From contig DBVL01000018.1 in NCBI GenBank assembly GCA_002308475.1, positions 1 through 5,639 on the forward strand: DNA of 5,639 bases, written 5' to 3'. Origin of the DNA: Spirochaetales bacterium UBA1265 (GTDB lineage: Bacteria; Spirochaetota; Spirochaetia; Sphaerochaetales; Sphaerochaetaceae). Within the stretch, counting starts at the first letter, position 1; the number at the start of each line of letters is the position of its first letter. Position numbers and translations under genes: made by a program. Shown piece by piece: positions 1 through 5,639 of this stretch. A model generated the notes under the pieces. It was not told where the DNA came from. It was given only the letters and a program-made list of their open reading frames with translations, and did no database searches.

Positions 1-2550
1 GAGAGAAAGCGTCAGAAGTCATTGGAGAAGTGGACCAGGCACATAAAACAGACATTCAGGGGAAATGAGCGTTACATGATGCTCACATCCTATTACAGGG
101 AGAACAACTACAAACCCTATTATGCCCTCAAAGGTTCTGTTTCTCTTCTCCTTCAGGTTCCGTTCTTCATAGCAGCATACAATTTCCTGTCCAACCTTGA
201 CTCCCTCAACGGTTCATCGTTCCTGTTCATCAGGAACCTTGCCATTCCGGATGCCCTTATTCACATAGGTTCTCTGACAATCAATGCCCTGCCTATAGCC
301 ATGACGGTGATAAATATTCTTTCCGGAATGATTTACACCAAGGGATTTACGGCAAGGGAGAAGGCGCAGCTGTACGGAATGGCCGGACTTTTCCTTGTAA
401 TCCTCTACAACAGTCCGTCCGGTCTGGTTCTTTACTGGACAATGAACAACCTTTTCTCCCTCATTAAGAACATTGTGACAAAACTCTTCAGAAACCCGCT
501 GAGGTTCACCGGAATTGTCACTTCCATATCAGGAATTGCGCTCTACGCATTTATAAGCAGAAGGCAGTTGCTGGATTCTTCTGACAAAAAATTCTTTATC
601 CTTGCAATTGTTGCCCTCTGTTTTCTTCCTCTCATCATGTCATTTGTCAAACGGAAGGAAGAAATCAATTCCAAGGATACAAAGGAACTGGACAGGTTAT
701 TCCTTCTCGGAGGTGTTTTCCTTTCCCTTTTCACCGGAGCATTCATACCCCTTACCGTTGTATCCTCTTCTCCCCTTGAGTTCATGTCTGCAACCGTGGG
801 TCCCATGGATCTTGTCCTTCAGGTTCTGACAATATGTTCAGGCTTCTTCATTGTTCTGGCCGGTGTGTTTTATTTCCTGTCAGGATACAGGACCAAGGTT
901 TTTATTTCCGGGTTCTGGTGGGTGATGTGTTTCGTATTTACCGTTGATTTTCTCTTTTTCGGAAAGAACTGGGGAGATTTGAACCTCATGATGGTCTATG
1001 ACACCATTGTCTGGACCCTTGAAACATATGTTAAACGGGAATTTGTACGTAATGCCCTTGTTGTCTGTGCTGTTTCGGCTGCAGCTCTTTTCGTTTTCAT
1101 GAAGGGCCGCAGGTTCATGCGGGCAATTTACAGTATTCTGATTATTTCAGTAACTGTTTTCTGTTGTATCTACACAGTCAGGGTGAACAGGGAAACCTCA
1201 GTCATTGATTCCTCGGCATTTGAGGGACTGGATGAAGATCAGAAAGTATTCTCCCTCAGCAGGGAAGGAAAAAACGTTGTACTTATAATGTTGGACAGGG
1301 GAATTGGCGGTTACACCCAGTTCATATTTGATGAAAAACCCGAACTCAGAAAAGTCTATGAAGACTTTATCTATTACCCGAATACCATATCATACGGAGG
1401 TGGAACCGGATACGGTTCTGCACCGATCTTCGGAGGTTACGAATACACTCCTGTGGAGATGAACAGAAGAAAGAACGAGATGCTTGTTCAGAAGCAGAAC
1501 GAGGCCCTTTCAGTTCTGCCTGTTCTGTTCAGTGAGAACGGCTATGACGTGACAGTCTGTGATCCTCCGCTTGCAGGATACAGATCTGCCATTGCTGATA
1601 TTTCAATCTATGACAACTATCCCGGAATAAAGGCCTATAACCTGGAAGGAAGGTTTACGTCTCTCTCAAACCTGGGTTATGACGACTCTGTAACATTAAA
1701 AACCCAGATAAGGAGTATGTTCTTCTACAGCATAATGAAGAGTTCGCCCGTGGCTCTGCAGCTTTATATATACAATGACGGTGACTACTTCTCGGCACTC
1801 AGTTCGAAGATGATGCCTGAAGGTGAATTCTGTGATACATACGGAATGCTCAACGCCCTTGTAAGGCTGACGGATGTAAATGACTCAAATCGCAACACCT
1901 TCATGATGTTCAACAACGAACTGACCCACACTCCCACGGTTCTTCACTATCCTTCCTACACCTTCCTTTCGGAAGATGCTTCCGGCTATGACTCGGAACC
2001 GGATACCCGTACCACCGCAGACGGACAGGTGCTGGACCTGAGTGCACCCAGAGGCAGGGCTCATTACCATGTGAACATGGCGGCCATGATCATGATAGGA
2101 AACTGGCTTGAGTATCTTAAGGCAAATGGTGCCTATGACAATACCAGGATAATAATCACATCAGACCACGGTGAACAGTTGGGACAGTTTACAGATCTTC
2201 TTATTGATGATCAGGACATGGAACGTTTTTACCCCATACTGATGTTCAAGGATTTCAATGACGGCAATACCCGTATGGAAACAGACTGTTCCTATGATTT
2301 CATGACAAACGGAGACGCCTGTCTCATGACGTTGGACAACCTGATTGACAATCCGGTCAATCCTTTTACAGGCAAGGAGATGAATGACAGTGAGAAATAT
2401 GCACATCCTCAGCTTGTCAATGTTTCAAAGGTCCGCCCCTGGGGAAGTGCATACCAGCATCCGGTTGCAGCCGATGAATGGTATTATGTTAAGGACAACA
2501 TGAGGAATCCTGACAACTGGGAGCATGTTGTGATTGAAGAGTGGAATTGA
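1..2550 (+). CDS. YidC/Oxa1-domain membrane protein fused to a sulfatase/LTA-synthase-like domain (5' end outside window)
   Basis: The reading frame is open from base 1, so the gene begins upstream; the TTG at 22 is only an internal leucine codon. At least 849 residues are visible. Bases 1-490 match the C-terminal half of the YidC/Oxa1 core: a basic amphipathic stretch, then LLLQVPFFIAAYNFL, then LPIAMTVIN, then the hallmark PSGLVLYW (415-438) followed by NN. The first core transmembrane helix, which carries the conserved groove arginine, lies off the window. About seven more hydrophobic segments follow between 505 and 1180. From about 1264 the protein resembles the alkaline phosphatase/sulfatase superfamily: NVVLIMLD (metal-ligand Asp at 1294), a Gly-rich nucleophile region with Thr 1405 and Ser 1417 (GSAPIFGGYEYTP), ELTHTP with His 1927, and TSDHG with Asp 2164 and His 2167. 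A tail VNPFTGKEM follows. By topology the catalytic domain should be extracytoplasmic. By analogy with LtaS or OpgB it could transfer or hydrolyse a phospho- or sulfo-substituent on a glycan; the substrate is unknown. The domain calls are firm, the role is inferred. Confidence 0.88.
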   Translation, partial: ERKRQKSLEKWTRHIKQTFRGNERYMMLTSYYRENNYKPYYALKGSVSLLLQVPFFIAAYNFLSNLDSLNGSSFLFIRNLAIPDALIHIGSLTINALPIAMTVINILSGMIYTKGFTAREKAQLYGMAGLFLVILYNSPSGLVLYWTMNNLFSLIKNIVTKLFRNPLRFTGIVTSISGIALYAFISRRQLLDSSDKKFFILAIVALCFLPLIMSFVKRKEEINSKDTKELDRLFLLGGVFLSLFTGAFIPLTVVSSSPLEFMSATVGPMDLVLQVLTICSGFFIVLAGVFYFLSGYRTKVFISGFWWVMCFVFTVDFLFFGKNWGDLNLMMVYDTIVWTLETYVKREFVRNALVVCAVSAAALFVFMKGRRFMRAIYSILIISVTVFCCIYTVRVNRETSVIDSSAFEGLDEDQKVFSLSREGKNVVLIMLDRGIGGYTQFIFDEKPELRKVYEDFIYYPNTISYGGGTGYGSAPIFGGYEYTPVEMNRRKNEMLVQKQNEALSVLPVLFSENGYDVTVCDPPLAGYRSAIADISIYDNYPGIKAYNLEGRFTSLSNLGYDDSVTLKTQIRSMFFYSIMKSSPVALQLYIYNDGDYFSALSSKMMPEGEFCDTYGMLNALVRLTDVNDSNRNTFMMFNNELTHTPTVLHYPSYTFLSEDASGYDSEPDTRTTADGQVLDLSAPRGRAHYHVNMAAMIMIGNWLEYLKANGAYDNTRIIITSDHGEQLGQFTDLLIDDQDMERFYPILMFKDFNDGNTRMETDCSYDFMTNGDACLMTLDNLIDNPVNPFTGKEMNDSEKYAHPQLVNVSKVRPWGSAYQHPVAADEWYYVKDNMRNPDNWEHVVIEEWN
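2536..2541 (+). promoter_or_regulatory. Probable Shine-Dalgarno sequence selecting the ATG at 2552
   Basis: GAAGAG lies 10 bases before the ATG at 2552, inside the 3' end of the YidC-sulfatase gene. It is a modest purine-rich match to anti-16S rRNA. It favours the ATG at 2552 over the TTG at 2534, which has no clear purine tract at proper spacing. The stop-start distance of one base also suggests translational coupling to the upstream gene. Confidence 0.5.
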
Positions 2551-2551
2551 C

Positions 2552-3328
2552 ATGGAAACAGGACAGGTATTTATTCCCAAGGTAATTCACTATTGCTGGT
2601 TCGGCGGCAATCCTCTTCCGGAAGATGCACTGAGGTGCATTGAGAGCTGGAAGAAGTTCTGTCCCGATTACGAGATAATTGAATGGAATGAATCCAATAC
2701 TGACTTAAACAGTTGTGATTACGTCAGAGAGGCATACCAGGCAAAAAAATGGGCTTTTGTAAGTGATTTTGTACGTTTCCAGGTTCTTTATGAGAAAGGT
2801 GGTGTCTATTTTGACACTGATGTTGAACTTATCAAACCCATTGACTCCATAATTGAAAAAGGCCCTTTCATGGGAATTGAAAGCTTTCCCGGGGATTATG
2901 TGGGAAATGATTCATACTTCTGCCTCAACCCCGGCCAGGGGCTGGCTGCAGAAAAGGGAAATGAATTCTACTCTGAGGTTATTTCGCATTACAAATCCAT
3001 TCACTTCCTCAAGGAAGACGGAACAATGAATCTCGACACTGTGGGAATGCATGTGACCTCACTTATGCTCAAGTACGGTCTTAAGCCTGAGAACTCATTT
3101 CAGACTGTATGCGGCATAAACATCTACCCCAAAGAATACTTCAACCCGCTCAATGCCAACTCCGGCATGGTGGAGCTTACGGAAAACACGGTTTCAATCC
3201 ATCACTACGCAGGAACCTGGGTAAGCAGCAAGACAAAAATCAGAGATAAGAGTTTTCAGTTTATTTACAGAGTATTCGGGGAGAAGGCTGCCGCTTCATT
3301 GAAGAAACTATACAGAAAACTGTTTTGA
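2552..3328 (+). CDS. DXD-motif sugar transferase (Gly_transf_sug / GT32-type, capsular polysaccharide synthesis)
   Basis: This 258-residue cytoplasmic-type protein has the layout of the Gly_transf_sug (glycosyltransferase family 32-like) group, which includes many small capsule and O-antigen enzymes. It opens with IPKVIHYCWFGG (residues 8-19). This is followed by WKKFCPDYEIIEWNE (33-47) and the signature SDFVRFQVLYEKGGVYFDTD (71-90), in which D88-T89-D90 is the DXD motif that binds the metal and nucleotide-sugar diphosphate. A late HHYAGTW (217-223) fits the conserved C-terminal His/Trp element of these enzymes. The C-terminus is basic (KKLYRKLF) and may touch the membrane. The ATG at 2552 is chosen because it sits one base after the previous stop and just before the conserved core; a TTG at 2534 would add six residues without family resemblance. 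The gene is very likely co-transcribed with the preceding one. Donor and acceptor sugars cannot be told from sequence. Its last 21 bases overlap the convergent GT2 gene. Confidence 0.9.
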   Translation: METGQVFIPKVIHYCWFGGNPLPEDALRCIESWKKFCPDYEIIEWNESNTDLNSCDYVREAYQAKKWAFVSDFVRFQVLYEKGGVYFDTDVELIKPIDSIIEKGPFMGIESFPGDYVGNDSYFCLNPGQGLAAEKGNEFYSEVISHYKSIHFLKEDGTMNLDTVGMHVTSLMLKYGLKPENSFQTVCGINIYPKEYFNPLNANSGMVELTENTVSIHHYAGTWVSSKTKIRDKSFQFIYRVFGEKAAASLKKLYRKLF

Positions 3329-3347
3329 AACCTTCTTTCTGTTATAG
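3308..3347. repeat. Imperfect inverted repeat across the convergent gene ends, possible bidirectional terminator
   Basis: The left arm CTATACAGAAA (3308-3318) pairs with the right arm TTTCTGTTATAG (3336-3347), leaving one bulged base and a 17-base loop. The structure contains both stop codons: TGA of the rightward gene at 3326-3328 and, on the minus strand, TAG of the GT2 gene at 3310-3308. Position between convergent genes suggests a role in ending transcription or protecting 3' ends. The stem is A/T-rich, and neither side carries a real T-tract (on the minus strand only TTTCTTC follows), so a classical intrinsic terminator is not demonstrated. Confidence 0.35.
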
Positions 3348-4285
3348 ACCAGGGCAACAAAAAAGGAAGGGATATACAGAATAAAAGAAAGAATTCTGTC
3401 CCGTACATTGATAATCCTGAAATCCTGTCTTATTTCAATCCTGTTCATTTCAAGTACTTTGATGAAAATGCAGTACTTGGTCAGAATATCAATATAGTTT
3501 CTGATGTGAGTCTTTCTTTCCTTCCAGTTGTTCAGATAGTAAGCAAAAGACCAGGTCATGTTCTTTATGTACTGGATACTTTTCCTGCTTGAGAAAACGT
3601 GGTCATCTCCCTCAGTGTGGTATATCCGCAGAATATCATTGATGCATCTGACTCTGTACATCCTGAGCAGTTTGAACCACAGAATGCTTTCAAGCACAAA
3701 GGTAATGCCTTCCGGTTCGGGGAAGGGGTTGGCTTTCAGAATGTCTGTCCTGTTACAGAGAAAGATTTCGAAAGGAACTTTTTCGTAAAGAATTGCCGCT
3801 TTATCCTTTGGAAGTTTGTTTATTTTTTGAGGAAAGAGCGGTCCTTCTGTTCCGGTATCCGTTATACAACGAGCAGAAATCTGAAAGAAATTGTTTTTTT
3901 CATTTTCAGGAATGCCAGCCCAGGTATTGTGGAATACTTCCAGTGCCTCGGGTTTCATTTCATCATCCGAGTCAATCATTACCGTCAGTAATCCCCGGGC
4001 CTCTCTTATTCCTGCATTCCTGGCTGTATGAACACCCCCGTTGGGTTTTTTTATGTACATTACCGGAAAGGCGGCTCTTTCCATGAAGGTCAGAACTACA
4101 CTATCAATGTCCTCTGTCGACCCGTCATTTACTATTATGTACTCAAAATCCCTGAATCTTTGTCCTTCCACAGAGGCAATGGTTCTTTTCAGGGTTTCCG
4201 GCCGGTTGAAAACAGGTGTTATCACGCTGAAAAAGGGTGAGGGTACGGTGTCCCACATTTTATTCTTTTCTATTGTCAGATGCAT
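3308..4285 (-). CDS. Family 2 glycosyltransferase (GT-A fold)
   Basis: This 325-residue enzyme shows the standard GT2 N-terminal domain. FFSVITPVFNRPETLKRTI (residues 18-36) forms the first beta-strand and helix. VNDGSTED (52-59) has the nucleotide-binding Asp54, PNGGVHTARNAGI (81-93) is the usual N-G-G/A-R-N element, and MIDSDDEM (103-110) is the DXD-type metal and UDP/GDP-sugar site. The remainder (about 120-325) is variable acceptor-side sequence, ending in a hydrophobic stretch (ILSFILYIPSFFVALVY) and a basic tail that could hold the protein at the inner membrane face. The ATG at 4285 has an AGGA nine bases upstream and leaves a short tail before the fold. It is the only gene here on the minus strand, sitting between two plus-strand genes of the same apparent pathway. 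It has its own candidate promoter in the divergent region, and its 3' end overlaps the neighbour by 21 bp. The sugar specificity is not predictable; GT2 membership is clear. Confidence 0.92.
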   Translation of the reverse strand: MHLTIEKNKMWDTVPSPFFSVITPVFNRPETLKRTIASVEGQRFRDFEYIIVNDGSTEDIDSVVLTFMERAAFPVMYIKKPNGGVHTARNAGIREARGLLTVMIDSDDEMKPEALEVFHNTWAGIPENEKNNFFQISARCITDTGTEGPLFPQKINKLPKDKAAILYEKVPFEIFLCNRTDILKANPFPEPEGITFVLESILWFKLLRMYRVRCINDILRIYHTEGDDHVFSSRKSIQYIKNMTWSFAYYLNNWKERKTHIRNYIDILTKYCIFIKVLEMNRIEIRQDFRIINVRDRILSFILYIPSFFVALVYNRKKVSKQFSV

Positions 4286-4294
4286 TCATAACCG

Positions 4295-4298
4295 TCCT
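4295..4298 (-). promoter_or_regulatory. Shine-Dalgarno sequence of the GT2 gene
   Basis: On the minus strand AGGA lies nine bases before the ATG at 4285. An out-of-frame ATG at 4289-4287 is only five bases from it and would give a nine-residue peptide, so the spacing favours 4285. Confidence 0.55.
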
Positions 4299-4306
4299 GT
4301 TTCATG

Positions 4307-4335
4307 CTCATTTGTTGTGAAATCCGCTCTATAAT
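4307..4335 (+). promoter_or_regulatory. Candidate sigma-70-type promoter for the polymerase/ligase gene
   Basis: A perfect -10 box TATAAT is at 4330-4335. The hexamer 17 bases upstream (CTCATT, 4307-4312) is a poor -35 match, and TTGTTG at 4312-4317 is too close (12 bases) to serve. Transcription would start near 4342, giving a leader of about 25 bases that contains the ribosome site. The -10 overlaps that of the leftward candidate. A weak -35 may mean an activator is used, or that the match is chance; the intergenic position supports it. Confidence 0.5.
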
Positions 4336-4362
4336 GATAGCATAAGATATCAGTGAGGTAAA
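4334..4362 (-). promoter_or_regulatory. Candidate sigma-70-type promoter for the GT2 gene
   Basis: On the minus strand TTTACC (4362-4357) is followed, after exactly 17 bases, by TATCAT (4339-4334). These are four of six and five of six matches to the -35 and -10 consensus. A start near 4327 would give a leader of roughly 40 bases before the ATG at 4285. The -35 box covers part of the ribosome site of the rightward gene, and the -10 overlaps the rightward TATAAT by two bases, so the two promoters could hardly be occupied together. Confidence 0.45.
4355..4359 (+). promoter_or_regulatory. Shine-Dalgarno sequence of the polymerase/ligase gene
   Basis: GAGGT, within GTGAGGT, lies seven bases before the ATG at 4367. 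The ATG at 4363 is only three bases away and opens a five-codon frame ending in TAA at 4378-4380, so 4367 is the preferred start. Confidence 0.65.
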
Positions 4363-4366
4363 ATGA

Positions 4367-5587
4367 ATGTACCTATATAAGAAGATTAAGGGGGATATAG
4401 CATCCCATGAAAACGAACTGATAATTCAGACGGATGTATTTCTCTTTCTGTATATGGTCTTTTTCAATATAACAACCAGCCTGAATGATACAAACAAGTA
4501 TTGTAATGCAATAGGTGCAGTTTTCATTCTGCTTGCCGGACTGTATTTCATATATGATGCATCAAGCATGATAAACCCGTTCTCTGTTTCATTCACGCTG
4601 TTTGTAATATACGCCTTCATTTCCACTTTCTGGTCTCCGGTAAGAGAATACTCACTTCTTGAAGTCCGCACTTTTTCCAGAATTCTGGTTCTGAGTGTTC
4701 TCATGTACAACTATCTTGATGCCCGGAGGAAAAAAGATCTGATTCTGAGTGGTTTCGTGGTGGCGGGACTGGCTGCTTCAGCCTATACCGTCCTGTACTA
4801 TGGTCCGGGTGCATTCATTGAAGGGATGAAGAACGGCAGCAGAATGGGCTGGGAAATATACTCAATCAACTATGTCTCGGTAATGCTTATGCTGGCTTCA
4901 CTGATTTCCCTGTGGTTTGTGTTCTACAGAAAGAAATGGTGGGACATTGTTCCGGCTGTAGTCTGTACCGTTGTAGCTCTGGCTACCGGGTGCAGGGGTG
5001 CCGTTTTCTGCTTTGTTGCAGGCCTGTTCGCCCTTGTTTTCCTGTCACTGAATGGAAGGTGGAAGATTGCAGCTCCCTTCTTTTTTGTGTTCCTTCTGGT
5101 TGCAGCTTATTTTGTAATCAAGCTTCCCCCGTTTGCATCAGTTCATCAGAGAATGATTGATTTCATGAAGGTTTTCTCAGGAGATGGGGACGGTTCATCA
5201 AATGTCCGTATTGAAATGGTAAGGTGGGGTCTGGAGCAGTTCCGGAAAACCCCCGTTTTCGGGCTTGGAGTCTCTTCAGGTTCTGTTGTAATGGCTGAAC
5301 ACGGATCAAATCTTGCCCTTTATCACAACAACTATGTTGAAATACTTGCAGGCCTTGGAATCATAGGTTTCTGCCTTTATTACTTTATGCTTTTCTATCC
5401 GCTTGCAAAGCTGTTCAAACCGGCAATGCAGGGAAAGGATGATTCAGTTATTGCCATGGTCATGCTTGTAGTATTGATGGTGGCTTTTGTATTCGGAAGT
5501 GAATACAACGAGAAAGGAACCTATGTGATTATCTGCTATCTTTTCCTTACTGTTTCCAAATATAAGAGAGAGGAGTATTCGGAATGA
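4367..5587 (+). CDS. O-antigen ligase/polymerase family membrane protein (Wzy_C type)
   Basis: This 406-residue polytopic inner-membrane protein has roughly ten to eleven hydrophobic helices spread from about residue 25 to the C-terminus. It carries Wzy_C (WaaL/Wzy superfamily) landmarks. ATGCRGAVF has Arg210 at the end of a helix, matching the family's SxSRGA-like motif. After a long extracytoplasmic loop come FGLGVSSGS and LALYHNNYVEILAGLGIIGF with His320, the usual HN-x-LE-x-GxxG signature. In characterised relatives a loop histidine and arginines are needed for transferring undecaprenyl-diphosphate-linked glycan. The enzyme would either polymerise repeat units or ligate a glycan to lipid or protein. 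Sequence alone does not separate the two, so no symbol is given. The start at 4367 has a well-placed GAGGT. Its stop overlaps the next gene's start as ATGA, indicating an operon with gmd. It is divergently transcribed from the GT2 gene. Confidence 0.87.
   Translation: MYLYKKIKGDIASHENELIIQTDVFLFLYMVFFNITTSLNDTNKYCNAIGAVFILLAGLYFIYDASSMINPFSVSFTLFVIYAFISTFWSPVREYSLLEVRTFSRILVLSVLMYNYLDARRKKDLILSGFVVAGLAASAYTVLYYGPGAFIEGMKNGSRMGWEIYSINYVSVMLMLASLISLWFVFYRKKWWDIVPAVVCTVVALATGCRGAVFCFVAGLFALVFLSLNGRWKIAAPFFFVFLLVAAYFVIKLPPFASVHQRMIDFMKVFSGDGDGSSNVRIEMVRWGLEQFRKTPVFGLGVSSGSVVMAEHGSNLALYHNNYVEILAGLGIIGFCLYYFMLFYPLAKLFKPAMQGKDDSVIAMVMLVVLMVAFVFGSEYNEKGTYVIICYLFLTVSKYKREEYSE
5571..5575 (+). promoter_or_regulatory. 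Shine-Dalgarno sequence of gmd
   Basis: AGGAG, within a longer GAGAGAGGAG purine run, lies eight bases before the ATG at 5584 and inside the end of the preceding gene. It is the strongest ribosome site in the window, so gmd may be translated efficiently in its own right despite the ATGA overlap. Confidence 0.75.
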
Positions 5588-5639
5588 AAACAGCATTGAT
5601 TACCGGAGTAACCGGACAGGACGGAAGTTATCTTTCCGA
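5584..5639 (+). CDS. gmd: GDP-mannose 4,6-dehydratase, N-terminus (3' end outside window)
   Basis: Only 18 codons are present: MKTALITGVTGQDGSYLS. They are nearly the invariant N-terminus of Gmd, a short-chain dehydrogenase/reductase-fold enzyme, with the NADP-binding TGxTGQDGxYL version of GxxGxxG. The QDGSYL wording is much more typical of Gmd than of other nucleotide-sugar epimerases or dehydratases, though a close GDP-sugar relative cannot be excluded from so few residues. Gmd converts GDP-D-mannose to GDP-4-keto-6-deoxy-D-mannose, the precursor of GDP-L-fucose, GDP-D-rhamnose, GDP-perosamine and similar sugars. The gene starts within the stop of the polymerase/ligase gene (ATGA), so the two are probably co-transcribed. 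This points to a deoxyhexose in the glycan made by this locus. Confidence 0.85.
   Translation, partial: MKTALITGVTGQDGSYLS

Noticed and set aside
543..806. Minus-strand open frame within the YidC-sulfatase gene
   Set aside because: Low-complexity Arg-rich translation opposite transmembrane codons, with no recognisable motif. The frames at 1885-2070, 2161-2406 and 4426-4710 were rejected for the same reason.
22..2550. TTG at 22 as the start of the YidC-sulfatase gene
   Set aside because: The frame is open to base 1, residues before it fit the basic loop of YidC, and the first core helix is missing, so the true start is upstream of the window.
2534..2551. TTG start at 2534 for the DXD transferase
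   Set aside because: It overlaps the upstream gene, adds six residues without family similarity, and has a poorer ribosome site than the ATG at 2552.
3311..3327. Small hairpin ACAG-AAAA-CTGT followed by TTTT as an intrinsic terminator for the DXD transferase
   Set aside because: A four-base-pair stem is too weak and the T run is four bases inside coding sequence; the larger inverted repeat 3308-3347 is a better explanation.
3599..3991. 130-codon plus-strand open frame inside the GT2 gene
   Set aside because: It lies antisense to a gene with clear GT2 motifs, has no domain resemblance and no good ribosome site; it is a shadow frame. The other plus-strand frames in 3558-4334 are the same.
4286..4366. 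Riboswitch, small RNA, CRISPR or mobile-element remnant in the intergenic region
   Set aside because: Only 81 bases, no repeated units, no transposase fragments or terminal inverted repeats, and promoter plus ribosome-site elements account for most of it.

Overview
The window is a piece of a bacterial cell-surface polysaccharide (O-antigen or capsule-type) locus. It holds three complete genes and two genes cut by the window edges. Coding density is very high: the only non-coding stretch longer than a few bases is an 81-bp divergent intergenic region. The taxon cannot be read securely from this sequence. Moderate G+C content, frequent AGG arginine codons, mostly TGA stops and a YidC-domain/sulfatase-domain fusion would fit a host-associated anaerobe such as a Spirochaetota (Treponema-like) or Clostridia lineage. 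That placement is inference from remembered family distribution, not evidence in the window.

Layout. Positions 1-2550 (+) are the 3' part of a large membrane protein. It joins the C-terminal half of a YidC/Oxa1 insertase domain to about seven further hydrophobic segments and a sulfatase/lipoteichoic-acid-synthase-like alkaline phosphatase superfamily domain. One base later, 2552-3328 (+) encodes a small DXD sugar transferase (Gly_transf_sug/GT32 type). Positions 3308-4285 (-) encode a GT2 glycosyltransferase in the opposite direction, whose 3' end overlaps the preceding gene by 21 bp. An imperfect inverted repeat (3308-3347) spans that overlap. Positions 4286-4366 form a divergent control region with a perfect TATAAT for the rightward gene and a TTTACC-17-TATCAT candidate for the leftward gene; the two -10 boxes overlap. 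Positions 4367-5587 (+) encode a polytopic O-antigen ligase/polymerase (Wzy_C family). Its stop codon overlaps the start of a GDP-mannose 4,6-dehydratase gene (gmd, 5584 onward), which runs off the right edge.

How the genes fit together (inference). Gmd would supply GDP-4-keto-6-deoxymannose for deoxyhexoses such as fucose or rhamnose-type sugars. The two glycosyltransferases would build an oligosaccharide unit at the cytoplasmic face. The Wzy/WaaL-like protein would polymerise it or ligate it to a carrier outside the membrane. The YidC-sulfatase fusion may add or remove a phospho- or sulfo-linked substituent at the outer face. The fusion protein is the most unusual item: an insertase fold inside a glycan locus, covalently joined to an extracytoplasmic phosphotransferase/hydrolase-type domain.
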